Assembly: GCF_010015445.1 (NCBI RefSeq) | Contig: NC_053133.1 | Span: forward strand, 5,932,200 to 5,996,199 | Reading direction: 5' to 3' | From: Perca fluviatilis | Lineage: Eukaryota > Chordata > Actinopteri > Perciformes > Percidae | Length of the DNA: 64,000 nt | In this document: positions 1-25,964 of the stretch, piece by piece | How the letters are laid out: each line of letters starts with the position of its first letter | Position numbering within the stretch: position 1 is the first letter of the stretch | Notes under the pieces: model-generated | What the model saw: the letters and a program-made list of their open reading frames with translations, nothing else | Told to the model about the DNA's origin: nothing | Databases searched by the model: none | Program-made: the position numbers and the translations under genes

Positions 1-984
1 ATAACCATAGTTTTCCATTGGTTTGTATCACATGTTTTAGCTCTACCTATCAAAATGATTCTTTCCTGTAAATAATAGTGCTTAAAATAAGAAATAAATG
101 GATGTAATAATAATCTCTTTGTATTTTTCAAAATAAAACAATTTTCAAAAGAAATTGCAAACACACTAAAATGACATAGCACAGCACAATTATTTAAACG
201 GACACACAGAGAGCAAAACATTTTCTGCTTTACACACATTTTTAAATGCACTGTACACGGTTCTCTGCATAGGACACAACAATCTGACATAAAGTCACAT
301 GTTTGCCATTTCAAAACACTGCCATTCATAATGACACTACATGAGCCAAACACCTCAGTGGTTCATTGTTACCACTTCAATCAGGAAGTGGTAACACCTC
401 TTTTTTCTATATATTTTTTCAGTTTACTGTTTTTTGTGAGCATATTTGTGTTCAGTCCAATGTAAATATATCTGCTGTGCATATGTTGCACTGACTTGTT
501 TGGTGAAAAAAAAAAAAAAAAGTTTCAACAGCGTGTGTGTGTATCTGCAAATATTTCTGTGCATGTGAACAATCTGAAGAATTTTCTACAATTTGAACTA
601 TTTTAGTATTATGGCATAGCATACTAAAGATGAGAGTGCTTTCCATTACGCCCAACAGTGTGTAGTTGGTTAGACAAAAATCTGGTAAAATTAATGAAGT
701 GTGTGCCATTTGGTGCAATAGTTTGATTTTGATAATGCTATACAGTATGTAGTTTTGGTTGCAGTGCTTCATTTTGCAGGATATGTGAGGGATTTTGCAG
801 TTTGGGTGTGTGGTTTTGTGAATTGTATTAAATATTTTTGATAAAACCAGCCTAGTTTGCAAAATTGTGTTTTAGCAATTGAAAAAAAAACTGTAAGTAA
901 TATATTGTGATCCTGCAAATCCCAAATTTTATTAAATGATGGTAAATGTAAAAAGAAGCCTTGTTCAGCTGGCCAGTCTGCCGC
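1..984. other. AT-rich flank with possible non-autonomous Tc1-type relic ending near 897
   Basis: No gene seen. 860-897 reads TTTAGCAATTGAAAAAAAAA plus CTGTA, which reversed (TACAGTTTTT...CAATTG) resembles the termini of the transposon at 26.4 kb. GAGGGATTTTGCAGTTTGGG near 788 resembles that element's 3' region. The left end was not found. Confidence 0.3.
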
Positions 985-1157
985 CTGCTGCCAGAAACCT
1001 GCAGCAATGGGGGCAATGCCAAAATAAATGCATTGTGTCTTCCACCTCCTTAGCACAAAATCTACATAAATCGCAATCTGCTAATAACCATATTTTCAGC
1101 ATTTTTCTTGTGGGCAAAGTCTTGTTAAACAATTTAATTTGGAAAGCCCATGAATAA
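985..1157 (-). pseudogene. L1/Tx1-type LINE ORF2 C-terminal fragment (zf-RVT)
   Basis: Read on the minus strand, this stretch encodes LFNKTLPTRKMLKIWLLADC and then a Cys/His knuckle (DLCRFCAKEVEDTMHLFWHC). That is the zinc-knuckle signature found at the C-terminus of non-LTR retrotransposon reverse transcriptases. Neither the RT catalytic part nor a clear 3' end was seen, so it is a short dead remnant. Confidence 0.7.
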
Positions 1158-1520
1158 GTAAAAAATTAAAACTTGTAAATAGACCTAAATATTTTCTTCC
1201 AGGGAAGGGGAACATCAAAAGTATTCTCCCAATATGTTGTGAAATTACAAGAGTATATGAGTATGAGTGACTAAATATCACCAGTATGAATGTAACGCAC
1301 GTTCATGTATGTAAAAGTTCCTAGACTTAATAAAAACAAAATCTAAACCTTTTCACATAGTTCTACCAGAATTTGATTCTCTTTATTGGCTTTGTAGTTT
1401 TAAATGTTTGGTGTTTTACTATAGGCCTACAAGAAATATGGCGAATAGGAAGTCCTCTTAAGTAGGCCTACAATAATAATAAAACGTGTTTGTGCGCTTG
1501 CGCGTGCATGTGTGCGCTTG

Positions 1521-1522
<2 letters not shown>

Positions 1523-1599
<77 letters not shown>
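1523..1599. repeat. (TG)n microsatellite upstream of vopp1
   Basis: About 38 uninterrupted TG units, about 220 bp upstream of the vopp1 ATG, followed by a G-rich stretch. Confidence 0.97.
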
Positions 1600-1601
<2 letters not shown>

Positions 1602-1820
1602 GGGCGGGGGAGGGCTGGTAAAGGGGCGTGGAATAAACCAAGCAGTTTCCCAGCATGCCATTGATCTGCGTCTGCGGGCCGTCTGACCGTCACCCAGGCT
1701 GCCGGAGCGGCTGATCTGATCTCCGGGTGTCTCCGGGATGAAAACGGCCCTGGGATAAAGGAGCATCTCCTCGCCTTTCTCTTCTCCACAGGCCGAGCTC
1801 TCGCTCTCCCAGCGGCGGAG

Positions 1821-15321
<13,501 letters not shown>

Positions 15322-16370
15322 CTTCCACAAGGAACTCGGGATATGGTACTTGGCAAGGAAAAAGGGAAGGAGGACACGAGAGGCTGAATTTTCAGGAAGT
15401 TTGGATGAAGATCAGGAAGATGAAAGCCTGCCAATTGATGCAATTCAACTGTTTGTGGATGTAAGACTTGGAAGACACACAATCTCTTGTCCTGGGGATA
15501 CAGTAACCAGAATCTAGATGCACAAACACACTCTTTTACTCACACACACTGCTTCATCTGCAGTGCTTCATATGCTCTTGATTTATGTGGATCTATGTGT
15601 ACAGTGATAATCCCAGCCTTGTTGAACTGAAGACGAGCTAGGATGCACCCGTTCAGGTTTTGGATTCACCCACTGTCACCTGTCTCCTCCACCTTCCCAA
15701 TGCAACTACAGCTATAACTTTGCAGAATGGAACAGAAAATGACAAAACTCAAACTCATAATGTATTAAAATGCTGGATACTGTTTGTCTCAATGGACAAT
15801 GTTTAAATAATTGTTTAGAAATACTTTCAACTGAACAGCTGACAAATGTAATCAACATTTTGTAAAGGACTATCTCTGTACAAACCATTCTAAAAAGCAA
15901 TTTCAAGGATGGCATTGACTTATTTTCCATCCAGCATTTTACTGCAAGATGGGCTCTTTACTAAGCAATGAGTTCTTGATCCATTTTTTATTACAGTGTG
16001 TGTAGTCCCGTTATGTAATGACATAATGATCTGCTCCAGCAGTCACTTGCTCATGCTCTGTTAGCAGCAATGAAGACTTTAGTTGACTACAAGATGAATC
16101 GGACAAGTACAGAGTGACGCTGAGATGGAAAAGTGGCAGATGTATGCCACTCCATTTCTGGTGTCCTATGCTGTGGTATGTCTCTTTGCTGGTTGGTATG
16201 TTGCTGCTGTTCATATGGGAAATGTCCCTTTTGTTCCACCACACCCCACTGGCATATCGAGATTCTGCCACTGACATGTGCCCCTCTTCATGGCATAACA
16301 TTATACTGGAAGATAACCACTCCTTCAATGCAGCTGTCATTGATGTAATAAACACTATACTTTTCTGGCA
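15322..16370 (+). other. vopp1: probable vopp1 3'UTR
   Basis: No coding potential follows the stop. AATAAA at 16347-16352 is the clearest polyadenylation signal downstream of the TAA, implying a 3'UTR of about 1.05 kb. An earlier weak ATTAAA occurs near 15765. The end point is inferred; no transcript was available. Confidence 0.45.
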
Positions 16371-16699
16371 GTTAGTCTATCCCTAGCTACATATTAATCC
16401 AATGGAATCGCCAACAATAATGGATTTACTCACAGGGCAAAAGTAAATCCATGCAAAGTTGAGTTTGGGCCACCAAATTTACGCCACTTATCAAAAACAA
16501 ATTGACTTGACGGTGCTGACTTACGATAGCTATCCACCGGCCAGCTAGTGTGTTGGCAGTTAGCTCACCAGCAGAACAGTAGTTCACCAACTAGCCATGG
16601 TAGTGTTGTGAATATGTCACCAAGCTTTTGGAATAAAATATTTTGCAAAGACACTCAGATTAATTTTGCTGCTCAACTTTCTGATGTGAGCAGCCCTGT

Positions 16700-17400
16700 A
16701 GTTGGGCGATATGGCCTAAAAAAAAAACAATTCCAGATTTTTTCACAAAAAATTCGATTTACGATTTAAATCGATTTTTTTTTCTCCCCTACTTAAAATC
16801 AATCTGCAGATGACAAAGAAATTGTTCAAAACAAGTTTGAACTTTATTTTGTTGTTACTCATACACACATGGGGCATGTATACCATTATGATTATTCATG
16901 CCAATATTGTGGAAATATATATATTGGTTTGAGTGTTTCCCCTACTATTGTTAAAAAAAAACGTCGATGAGGAGCTCCGTGCTACAAAGTGACAGTTGCT
17001 AGTTGTTTAAGCCGCTACAGACCTCCGTCACAGCTCGGTCGTAGCAGCGGCATTTAGTAGATGTGTTGAGCAGCTATAGAGCTCCTTAACACCGGCTTCA
17101 GTGCTCTGCATGGTTCTCCGTCAGGTCAGCTGTAGTTGGTGGTTGGTGGTGTAGTTGGTAGCCGAGAATAGTCAGCCGGGTAAAGAGCACCGCAAGCTGC
17201 CGGTCATTTCAACGGAGATTACAGTTAAGTTAGTAATAAAACGAGTAGTTAAGAAGAGAACTAACATTAGTCGCTGCCATGTTGTTTGTGTATCTCTATG
17301 GCAAACGCGCGGGATGAGGGCTGAGCCCATTCTGAACTACGGGAGCCCAGAGGGGAGCATCGGCTGATGAGAAGAAAACCGATTTTCATTTAAACAAGTA
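16700..17400. repeat. hAT-like element remnant (approximate)
   Basis: Opens with GTTGGGCGATATGGCCTAAA, A-rich tracts and CGATTTAAATCGATTTTTTT. This is the start of a common fish hAT-type repeat. The downstream part has no recognised coding region. The 3' end is not identified. Confidence 0.4.
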
Positions 17401-17824
17401 AACGACGTTAACTACACATTTGAATTAACTGATAAAATCAATTTATTGCTCAGACCTAGCCTAAACTAGCTACTTTTGTTGTGCCATTTGGAGCAGTCAT
17501 TTAACAAGTGAAATCTGATTCAAACCGCCCGTCTATAGTTCCTTTTAAATGCTGAAATATATTAGTATTACTTTTTAATTTTATTTAGAAATTACTGGAA
17601 GTGATGGAGTTGCTGCAGTGCATTTTGCACTGGTTCATTAACATTTCTGTAGTGCGTTCTTGTACTCAGAATTCCAACTTGGAGGAGTTTTTTTTAAAGC
17701 CCATATGACCCCTTATTAATCCATCTGTTCAGCCAACAGTCTAAACCCCAAGATATTTAATTAACTATCACATATGAAAAAGAAAAGCAGCACATCCTCA
17801 AAACTGAGGTGCTGGAACAAAGTA

Positions 17825-19300
17825 GTGAGTTTGAGTTTGAGTTTATTGAATTCATGCTCACAATAAACAACAGCAAGCAGAACTGACATCAGTTTAGAAA
17901 AATATAAAGTCTGGTCCTATAAAAATAAATAAATATACATAATTACACATATGTACCCATACATGTATACTCCCATACAAACAACCATCCACTTATAAAC
18001 CATTCATATGGTCTATGTAAGTGCCTTAAAACAAAAACATGATGTACCGCACGTGCACGGCGGGGAGTAACGTAAAAAAGACGGACCGTAGGCTCTTTGC
18101 TGCCGATCGCCCACTGATTCAGGCAACGCTGTTTTGTTGTATGATATATTAGCAACAACTACAACTCACATTGCTGATTAATTATTGCCGGTTCAAAAAC
18201 CTCTTCAGTGGAGTGGGGAGGGCAGTTGGAGCATGCGCATACCCTTAACCCGACCATACTCCGTTTAAGGTGTATACATGCAGGAATCCCCTAGTTCCTG
18301 AAGGAGTTCTCTACCTCTGTTAACCGGGTTATGAGAACTCTGATTTTAACCGGGGTAAGGTGTTTACATGGCGTTTGAGAAATTGAGGAATTGCCTTAAC
18401 TGGAATGTAATGGGTTTTTTTTAAACTGCATGTAAACACACTGAGTGGGAGCAGGTCATAGAGAGGATGGTGTTCAGATGTCATCTCTTTGACCAGCTTA
18501 ACTGCTGCCTGCTCCCTCCTGCTCTGAAGAGATGGGAGTGGCGGTGGTGGGGTGCAACCTCTGGTGATGATGCTGAGGGCCCTTTTCTGGACCCTCTCCA
18601 GAAGTGCAGCTTGGCTTTTATCATAGCCCACCAAAAGGACACTGCTATACTCCAAGTAGCCTGACCAGAGCAGTGTAGATGGTGACGAGGTCCTCACAAG
18701 GGAGGCCATGTCTGGCAAGAATTGACAGGAAGTGGAGCTGTTCTGAGGCTTTCCTCACCGCTTGCTCAATGTGTGTGTCCCCGCTGAGGTTGGAGTCCAG
18801 GTAGAAGCCAGGGTACATGGTGGTGGTCACAACCGGGACTTCCTTGCCTCCAAGAAACAAAGGAGTAGGCTGAGGTGGGTTTCTGGAAAAACAGATTCTC
18901 AACGGATTTTTCCCCAGTGAGCAGCATGTTGTTTGATGCGGCTCATTTGTCTAGCTGCTGGGCTTTCATTACCATAGTGGTGTCACTCTGGATGTCTTTT
19001 AGGCCGATGGCCCGAGACAGTCTGATGTCGTCCGCATATGATATTATCCAGAAGAGTTTTTCTAGTGGACGTACAGGAAGAAGAGGTATGGCGAAACCAT
19101 GCGTCCTTGGGGGACCCCAGTTCAGAAGACACCTCCAACCATGGTTGTGTATCCAGGCTAAAAGTCTAGGACACAGCTCTGTGTTGTTGGCCAGATGTTG
19201 CAGCAGCTGGGCGTGATCCACCCTGTCAAAGGCCTTGGACATGTCCGCCAGCAGGACCCAGAGGTCACCATTTCTGACAAGTAGCAGCTGGCTGTACACT
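17825..19300 (-). pseudogene. non-LTR retrotransposon (LINE) reverse transcriptase remnant, interrupted
   Basis: Read on the minus strand from 19,299: LLADMSKAFDRVDHAQLLQH (RT motif), then after an apparent internal deletion the YADD catalytic box (ISYADDIRLSRA). Next come YLDSNLSGDTHIEQAVRKAS and, from 18,660 down, QAALLERVQKRALSIITRG. Frames shift between blocks, so it is dead. The sequence 17,940-18,440 looks like another insertion, and GAGTTTGAGTTTATTGAATT near 17,830 may be its 3' end. It resembles the L2/CR1/jockey side of LINEs; no finer assignment. Confidence 0.75.
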
Positions 19301-19307
19301 GCACTGC

Positions 19308-19625
19308 AACTGCTTAGTTAACGAGTCAAACTTCAAAATATTTTTGGGGTAATAATGTCATCCCTTCACACTAATCTGGACACATGTATTCCTTTTTAGA
19401 GTCATCACAGAGCCAGTACCTCAGAGGTCACCATATCTGACAAGTAGCAGCCGTCAGAATATGTGACCCCACTATAACTGCTTAATAGAGGAGTTAAACT
19501 TCAAAATATTGTTTTTTTCTAAATAACAATAGATGTGTCCAGATTAGTGTGAAGGGATGAGATAACTACCCCAAACAATATTTTGAAGTTGAACTCCTTT
19601 ATTAAGCAGTTACAGTGGGGTTGTG
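19308..19625. repeat. inverted repeat (MITE-like hairpin)
   Basis: The left arm (about 19308-19392) and right arm (about 19538-19625) are inverted. Shared words include ACTTCAAAATATT, TGGGGTA, CATCCCTTCACACTAATCTG and GACACAT. The spacer includes a second copy of the AGAGGTCACCAT...GACAAGTAGCAGC phrase found at 19,260. Confidence 0.7.
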
Positions 19626-19959
19626 CTGGTCCATCAAATATTTAATTATTTCTATTCTTTACAGTAAAATATGAATATTTTAAGTTAATGTAGTTCTATT
19701 GTAGGTTTTAGGTAGAGTATTACAAATGTAACTCGTGCATGCAGTCACAAATAAATACATTTCAGAGAAATTGTACCTTAATATATTTTATTTTATTTTA
19801 CTATGCCTGTACTTTTTCTCCTTAGGAAGCAATAACCAAACGCGAGTAATCATACAGCTTGCACCCGTGGCTGTAATGTAGGCTATTAATGCTTACGCCG
19901 TTTACGTAGAGGCTCTTCTTCGCCCTCCATTGTCTTGTCACACACGGGTAGACGATGTG

Positions 19960-20200
19960 CAGCAGCGCCCCCTGCAGTCACAGTTTCTGCAGACTGTTTA
20001 CCGTCCCGGTGTTGGAATCCTCCACAGTGAAATACAATCACACTTTACACCATTTAACGTTACGGTCCATCAAGTGTAGTTTTAACTAGCGTCACATGCA
20101 GTGATGCTTCTTTGCCTATAACGTCCGTTTTTTGAAAGAGGCACAGTCATTTAAGTGGCACCGAAATGAGGCACCAAGATGCGGTACCTGCCATAACACT
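19960..20200. repeat. truncated copy of the hAT MITE found at 56.3 kb
   Basis: Shares CCTCCACAGTGAAATACAAT, CACACTTTACACCATTTAAC and CACCGAAATGAGGCACCAAG with 56,770-56,930 in the same orientation. The ends are missing. Confidence 0.6.
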
Positions 20201-21785
20201 TTGTAAATGCAGGTTGAGGGTGACAGTGGATTAAAAGTGACATACAGTATTGTTTGTAAGTACCATGAGCCAGTAAAATAGCAGCAACGTTATACTAGTA
20301 AAAGAAAATTACCAAAATACCGATATACAAACATGATGTGACATTGCTCTCCAGGCCCACATTATGGAGACATATTTAGGCCAAATCTAAATTAATCAGA
20401 AACAAGGCAAAGGGACACATTTCCATGAAAACAACTGTGTACTGATGTTAAAATAATAATTGATTGATTGATAACAGTTGATGCAAATGGTCTTGCTTCT
20501 GCTCTCTGACTGTGACGCTGATGTTGAAGTTGAGAGCAGGTGTGCTCTGTAGCATCTGCAGATCCATGTTCCTCATCTGACATTCCTGCTGAATCATTTA
20601 GTGTTATTTGCCGAGAGCCTTGGACGCCTTCCAGAGTGGCTCAGGGAAACTCTGGGAAACCATTTTTTTTCACTTAATCTTATTTCTCTGAAGCATGTCT
20701 ATGCATCTCTCCATGCACATTCAATGGAAATCTTGTGAAAGAAAATCAGTTGACTCCTTTTGTTTGGCCATGACCTGACTGAATTAAACTTTGTGGGGTT
20801 TATTTTCTTAAGTTGCAGTTGCAGCAAAAAACATCTAAAGTACATGTAAGGTAAAATACTGAATTATTTCTCACAGTCCAGTAAAGGGTTAGGTTTGAGG
20901 GTGACTCAAACCTAATTGCAATCAAAACAGGTTTTTTTAACCCTTATATTGTGTTAGGGTCAATTTTGACCCGTTTTCGAGTTCAGATTGTGTACAAACT
21001 ACCATTTACTTTTTTTATTGGAACAAGGCTTCATGATATCCTTAGACATGGCTATTCTAACACAACAAAAGTTGGTTTGAAAATGTTAGTAAATTGTAAA
21101 TGTCTCTAAAAAAAAAAAGTAACATATGTGGTGTTACGGGTCAAATATGACCCGGCAGAGAATATTGACGGTTGTAGGCTTCTTTGTAGATGAAATTTAG
21201 CTCAAAGGTCCCCAACTACACCACACACACTAGAACTAACAAGTAAACACTTTGCCTACAACATTCTTTTTTTGTTGTTGCAACATCTAAGGTGTGTTAG
21301 GAAGTGCTTTGGATCCAAATGCAAGCTTAGCTTAGGCTTTGAACCGATGCACAGTTTGTTGTTGGTTCAAATCAACACCATTTGTCATATATAATTTAGT
21401 ATTATGGATGGCATTAGCTGGTGAAGTAATTTAGCAACCTAGCCTGTCCACGCCGACAGTATAGAGCTAGATATAAGCCAGCAAGCAAGTGAAGGTTAGC
21501 CAGCTGGCTGTAACTTAGCTATGCTGCGTGGATCTGGCGATGCTTGTATTGTTAGCTGATGAAGTAATTTTCAGAGAACTGGACCAACAATTTTAAGAGC
21601 AACAACAAGCACATCCAACACAGGCAGATAAATAGCAGTGCACATTGTGGAAGAGACATAAAACATCAGTTTTAAATTGGTCCATCAGCCTGACTGGCAA
21701 CGGAATTCAGGGAGCTATTCCCAGAAGTCCCCTAAAGAGTTAACTAAATAGCAAACTTGTTCCGGATGATCTCTCCACCATCCAG
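20200..21785. other. intergenic, no gene recognised
   Basis: Contains a low-copy repeat-like stretch at 20,940-21,170 (TAGGGTCAATTTTGACCCG ... GGGTCAAATATGACCCGGC, inverted ends). No ORF resembles a protein. Confidence 0.5.
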
Positions 21786-22986
21786 GGGTCTCATTTATAA
21801 ACGTGGCGTACGCACAAAACGGGGCTGAAAATGTGCGTACGCCACTTCCCACGCAAAGGTTGCGATTTAGAAAAAACAAATTTGATGGGAGAATGTGCGG
21901 TCCTCCACGCAAACTCTGACCCATGCGTACGCACATTTTGGAGACAATGGGAACTGATGACGCAGATGGTGAGGTGGTGACTGCAGAAAGTAAATGTGGG
22001 AATAACGATTACTCTTAATATTTATTGTATGCCTCACGCACATCGTTTCTCTCCATATCATCCACGTTATCATGAAGATTAAATCCAGCAGTGTTATTTG
22101 CGCTTGTACTGAGTGATAATTGTTCCATAAACCACCACCATAAACACCAACTCAAATCTTAAATAAAAAATTGTTCTTAATATTTAATCGCCGCTGTCTC
22201 ACCGTCTGCTACGGAGGGCAGGAGGAGGGGATGGCCTGACTGCATGGAATACAGAATTTAAATACCCTAGCATTAGATAGCTACAGAACACAGTGTAAAT
22301 AACCAATTCTAGTCTTTAATACTGTGCATATATCATCATCAAATGTCAAAGTCTGGAAATACAGATGTTAATCACACTTTTCTTCATGCAGGTTTTGTCA
22401 CAAACAGTATAAATTTGGACAGATAACGAGAACATTAAGGGTAATACAGATGTTAAGCTCTTGCGCAATCGTTACCCTTAAGATTGTGCAAGAGCTTAAC
22501 ATCTGTATTACCCTTAATGTCCTCGTTATCTGTCCAAACTTATACTGTTTGTGACAAAACCTGCATGAAGAAAAGTGTGTCTGCCTATTAGACTTTCGTC
22601 TTCAAGTTGTATCTCGGGGTGGGGAGGGGGGGATACCACTAGTTAATACTGTGATTTTGGCAAGGTGTCTACAATCACAAATTGTTGTAAACATATAAAT
22701 ACTGCGGTGAACACGTGCGTAATGCTGCATGATGGCACTGCTGGCCCTGCAGGAGGACTACGCTAATGGAAGAATCAGGAGAGAAAGAGACTTCAGGGAC
22801 CATGACGATCTAAAGCTGGGCTCTTGGATCTATGTACTGAATTGGGTCCAGTAGAGAGGGCAACGCACCAGAACCGTGCCATCCCGGTCCAAATACAGGT
22901 TTTTTTGGGCGTACGCCATTTTCGGGCTTTTGGCATACGTACACTTTTAATAAGGAGCCTACCCACTGTTTTATAAATGAGACCCC
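21786..22986. mobile_element. MITE with GGGGTCTCATTTATAAA ends
   Basis: The left end GGGGTCTCATTTATAAA and right end TTTATAAATGAGACCCC are inverted copies. Subterminal GTACGC/GCGTAC motifs are frequent (GTGGCGTACGCAC and GGGCGTACGCC). It contains a 98-bp-arm palindrome at 22373-22579. No transposase ORF. Family not assigned because the target duplication is unclear. Confidence 0.75.
22373..22579. repeat. near-perfect palindrome, 98-bp arms, 11-nt loop
   Basis: The arms 22373-22470 and 22482-22579 are inverted with only a few mismatches (for example AATTTGGAC against AAGTTTGGAC, GAGAAC against GAGGAC, GCGCAAT against GCACAAT). It would form a very stable hairpin in single-stranded DNA or RNA. 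Confidence 0.9.
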
Positions 22987-23269
22987 AGATCAGCCTTGGG
23001 AGTCTGGATAAATGAACTGATATTATCTATTCAAGACCGCATTTTGCTATGTTAGCTAGCTAACCCCAAAATATAAAACAATTTCACAATATATTAGTTT
23101 AGTTTAGTTTAGTTCAGTCAAACAATCACATAAATACACAACACAATGTTTTGCATGGAAACAATCTTTTTATGTATATTTTATGGCATGTACAGACTTC
23201 TTATGATACAACACTATGGCTTTCTTCGACATATTATACTATGACTTTTTTTTTTTTTTAAGAAGATTT

Positions 23270-23362
23270 AAGAGGAAGACTTGCAGCAAATAGTCAGACT
23301 TGAACCCTGAGCCTCTGCATATGGGCACCCACTCTTCCAGGTGAGCTACTCAGGTGCCTGTA
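23270..23362 (-). repeat. tRNA-derived SINE fragment
   Basis: On the minus strand it reads GCACCTGAGTAGCTCACCTG (A-box-like), then GTGGGTGCCCATATGCAGAG and CAGGGTTCAAGTCTGAC (B-box-like). It is a head of a common fish tRNA-SINE inserted between CTATGACTTTT satellite-like words. Confidence 0.65.
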
Positions 23363-23544
23363 CTATGACTTTTTTTTTGACATTACTATACTATGAATTT
23401 TTAATTTTATATTTCTTTGACGTCCTTTTTCTTACTTTTTACAACGTACTATACTATGTCTTTTTTAACATTCTATACTAAGTCAGATAGGGCCAACATA
23501 TGAAGTGAAAAAGCCAAATATGTTGAAACATGAGCTTGTTTGTC

Positions 23545-23616
23545 AGATCAAATAGCTCAGTGGCTTAAGACAAGGCCTGTGAGAAGGAAGGTTGAGTGTT
23601 TGACTCTCATGGTGTG
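23545..23616 (+). pseudogene. tRNA-like sequence
   Basis: AATAGCTCAGTGGCTTAAG fits an A box, and GTGTTTGACTCTC is a decayed B box 40-odd bp later. The anticodon stem pairs poorly, so this is a tRNA-derived repeat or relic, not a gene. Confidence 0.4.
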
Positions 23617-24557
23617 CAGTGAGTTTTGAGACCTACTTTCCAGGAATGAAGAATTTAACTAGACGAAGAGAGAGGCTTAAAGTGATCGTGGGACTGGTAG
23701 TCTAAAGGTAATGTTCCTGTCTGTAGTTTAAAAGGGATGTGAACAAGGGTTCAAATCTGATCATGGCCTTTCTAGACCTCCTTCTTTATCACTTTTCGAC
23801 ATACTATACAATTACTTTTTTATCACTTATTTCGACATACTATACTATGACTTTTTTTATCACGTTTTTCGACATACTATACTATGACTTTTTTTTATCA
23901 CTTTTCGACATACTATACAATTACTTTTTTATTATTTCGACATACTATGCTTTTTTATCACTTTTTTCACTATACTATGGCCTTTTTCGACATACTATAC
24001 TATGACTTTCTATCACTTTTTTCAACATACTGTACTATGACTTTTTTCGACATGTATGTCGAAAAAAAAGAGGAAAGCACCATAGTCTACTATCTCAAAA
24101 AAAGTGATTAAAAAGCCATAGTATAGTATGTCGAAAAAAGTCATAGTATAGTATGTCAAAAAAAGTGATAAAAAAGCCATAGTATAGTATGTTGAAATAA
24201 AAAAAGCCATAGTATAGTATGTTGAAAAAAGTGATAAAAAGGCCATAGTATAATATGTTGAAAAAAGTGATAAAAAGCCATAGTATAGTATGTTGAAAAA
24301 AGTGATAAAAAGCCATAGTATAGTATGTTGAAAAAAGTGATAAAAAGTCATAGTATAGTATGTCAAAAAGTGATAAAAAGCCATAGTATAGTATGTCGAA
24401 AAAGTGATAAAAAAGCCATAGTATAGTATGTCGAAAAAAGTGATAAAAAGCCATAGTATAGTATGTCGAAAAAAGTGAACCTTATAAGCTATAGTATAGT
24501 ATGTTGAAAAAGTGATAAAAAGTCATAGTATAGTATGTATGTACGTAGGCATAGGTA

Positions 24558-24639
24558 GATGAGGGGGCTGAGTGGATAAGGTGATGGGCTGCTGATCCTT
24601 TGTGCTCTGCATGCGTGGGTTTGAATCCCATCCTTGTCC
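24558..24639 (+). pseudogene. tRNA-Ser(GCT)-derived pseudogene, copy 1
   Basis: An 82-nt stretch aligns end to end with a vertebrate tRNA-Ser(GCT): acceptor GATGAGG/CCTTGTC, A box GGCTGAGTGG, anticodon loop CTGCTGA with GCT, long variable arm TGTGCTCTGCATGCG, B box GGTTTGAATCC. Decay marks: the B box has TTTGA instead of TTCGA, the anticodon stem has a T-T mismatch, and several C-to-T changes fall at CpG sites. No CCA. Probably not a working tRNA. Confidence 0.8.
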
Positions 24640-25260
24640 AACCATAGTGAGTTGTTCTGCTACTGTTGAGTCTCAACATAATAACTGGATTCTTTCAAAT
24701 AATTATCTTTGCTACAATCTTATCAGTTTCTCACAGAGAAATGCTAATGTTTTCAGTACTTTAGGATACTATGTCGAAAAAAGCCATAGTATAGTATGTC
24801 GAAAAAAGTGATAAAAAGTCATAGTATAGTATGTCGAAAAAAGCCATAGTATAGTATGTCGAAAAAAGTGATAAAAAAGCCATAGTATAGTATGTTGAAA
24901 AAAGTGATAAAAAAGCCATAGTATAGTATGTCGAAAAAAGCCATAGTATAGTATGTTGAAAAAAGTGATAAAAAAGCCATAGTATAGTATGTTGAAAAAA
25001 GTGATAAAAAAGCCATAGTATAGTATGTTGAAAAAGTGATAAAAAAGTCATAGTATAGTATGTCGAAAAAAGTGATAAAAAAGCCATAGTATAGTATGTC
25101 GAAAAAAGTGATAAAAAAGCCCTAGTATAGTATGTTGAAAAAAGTGATAAAAAAGCCATAGTATAGTATGTTGAAAAAAGTGATAAAAAGCCATAGTATA
25201 GTATGTTGAAAAAAGAGATAAAAAGTCATAGTATAGTATGTATGTACGTAGGCATAGGTA

Positions 25261-25342
25261 GATGAGGGGGCTGAGTGGATAAGGTGATGGGCTGCTGATC
25301 CTTTGTGCTCTGCATGCGTGGGTTTGAATCCCATCCTTGTCC
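25261..25342 (+). pseudogene. tRNA-Ser(GCT)-derived pseudogene, copy 2
   Basis: Identical over the 82 nt to the copy at 24558, in the second 703-bp higher-order unit. Confidence 0.8.
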
Positions 25343-25964
25343 AACCATAGTGAGTTGTTCTGCTACTGTTGAGTCTCAGCATAATAACTGGATTCTTTCA
25401 AATAATTATCTTTGCTACAATGTTATCAGTTTCTCGCAGAGAAATGCTAATGTTGTCAGTACTTTAGGATACTATGTCGAAAAAAGTCATAGTATAGTAT
25501 GTCGAAAACAGTGATAAAAAGGCCATAGTATAGTATGTTGAAAAAAGTGATAAAAAAGCCATAGTATAGTATGTCGAAAAAAGCGATAAAAAAGCCATTG
25601 TATAGTATGTCGAAAAAAGTGATAAAAAAGCCATAGTATAGTATGTCGAAAAAAGTCATAGTATAGTATGTCGAAAACAGTGATAAAAAAGTCATAGTAT
25701 AGTATGTCGAAAAGTGATAAAAAAAAGTCTTAGTATAGTATGTCGAAAAAAGTGATAAAAATCATAGTATAATATGGTGAAAAAAAGATGAAAACACCAT
25801 AGTATAGTATGTCGAAAAAAGTGATAAAAAAGCCATAGTATAGTATGTCGAAAAAGGCTATAGTATAGTATGTTGAAAAAATTGATAAAAAGGCTATAGT
25901 ATAGTATGTCAAAAAAATTGATAAAAAGGCTGTAGTATAGTATGTATGTACGTAGGCATAGGTA

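Larger units (their letters stand above)
23222..24054. repeat. ~36-bp AT-rich satellite, block 1 (plus orientation)
   Basis: Monomers read TTTTTTCGACATACTATACT then ATGGCTTTTTTATCAC (about 36 bp), with a short ~24-bp form lacking the TATCAC part. The first 500 bp are sparse and interrupted by a SINE; the array proper starts near 23,790. Long open frames here are a by-product of the repeat and not genes. Confidence 0.9.
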
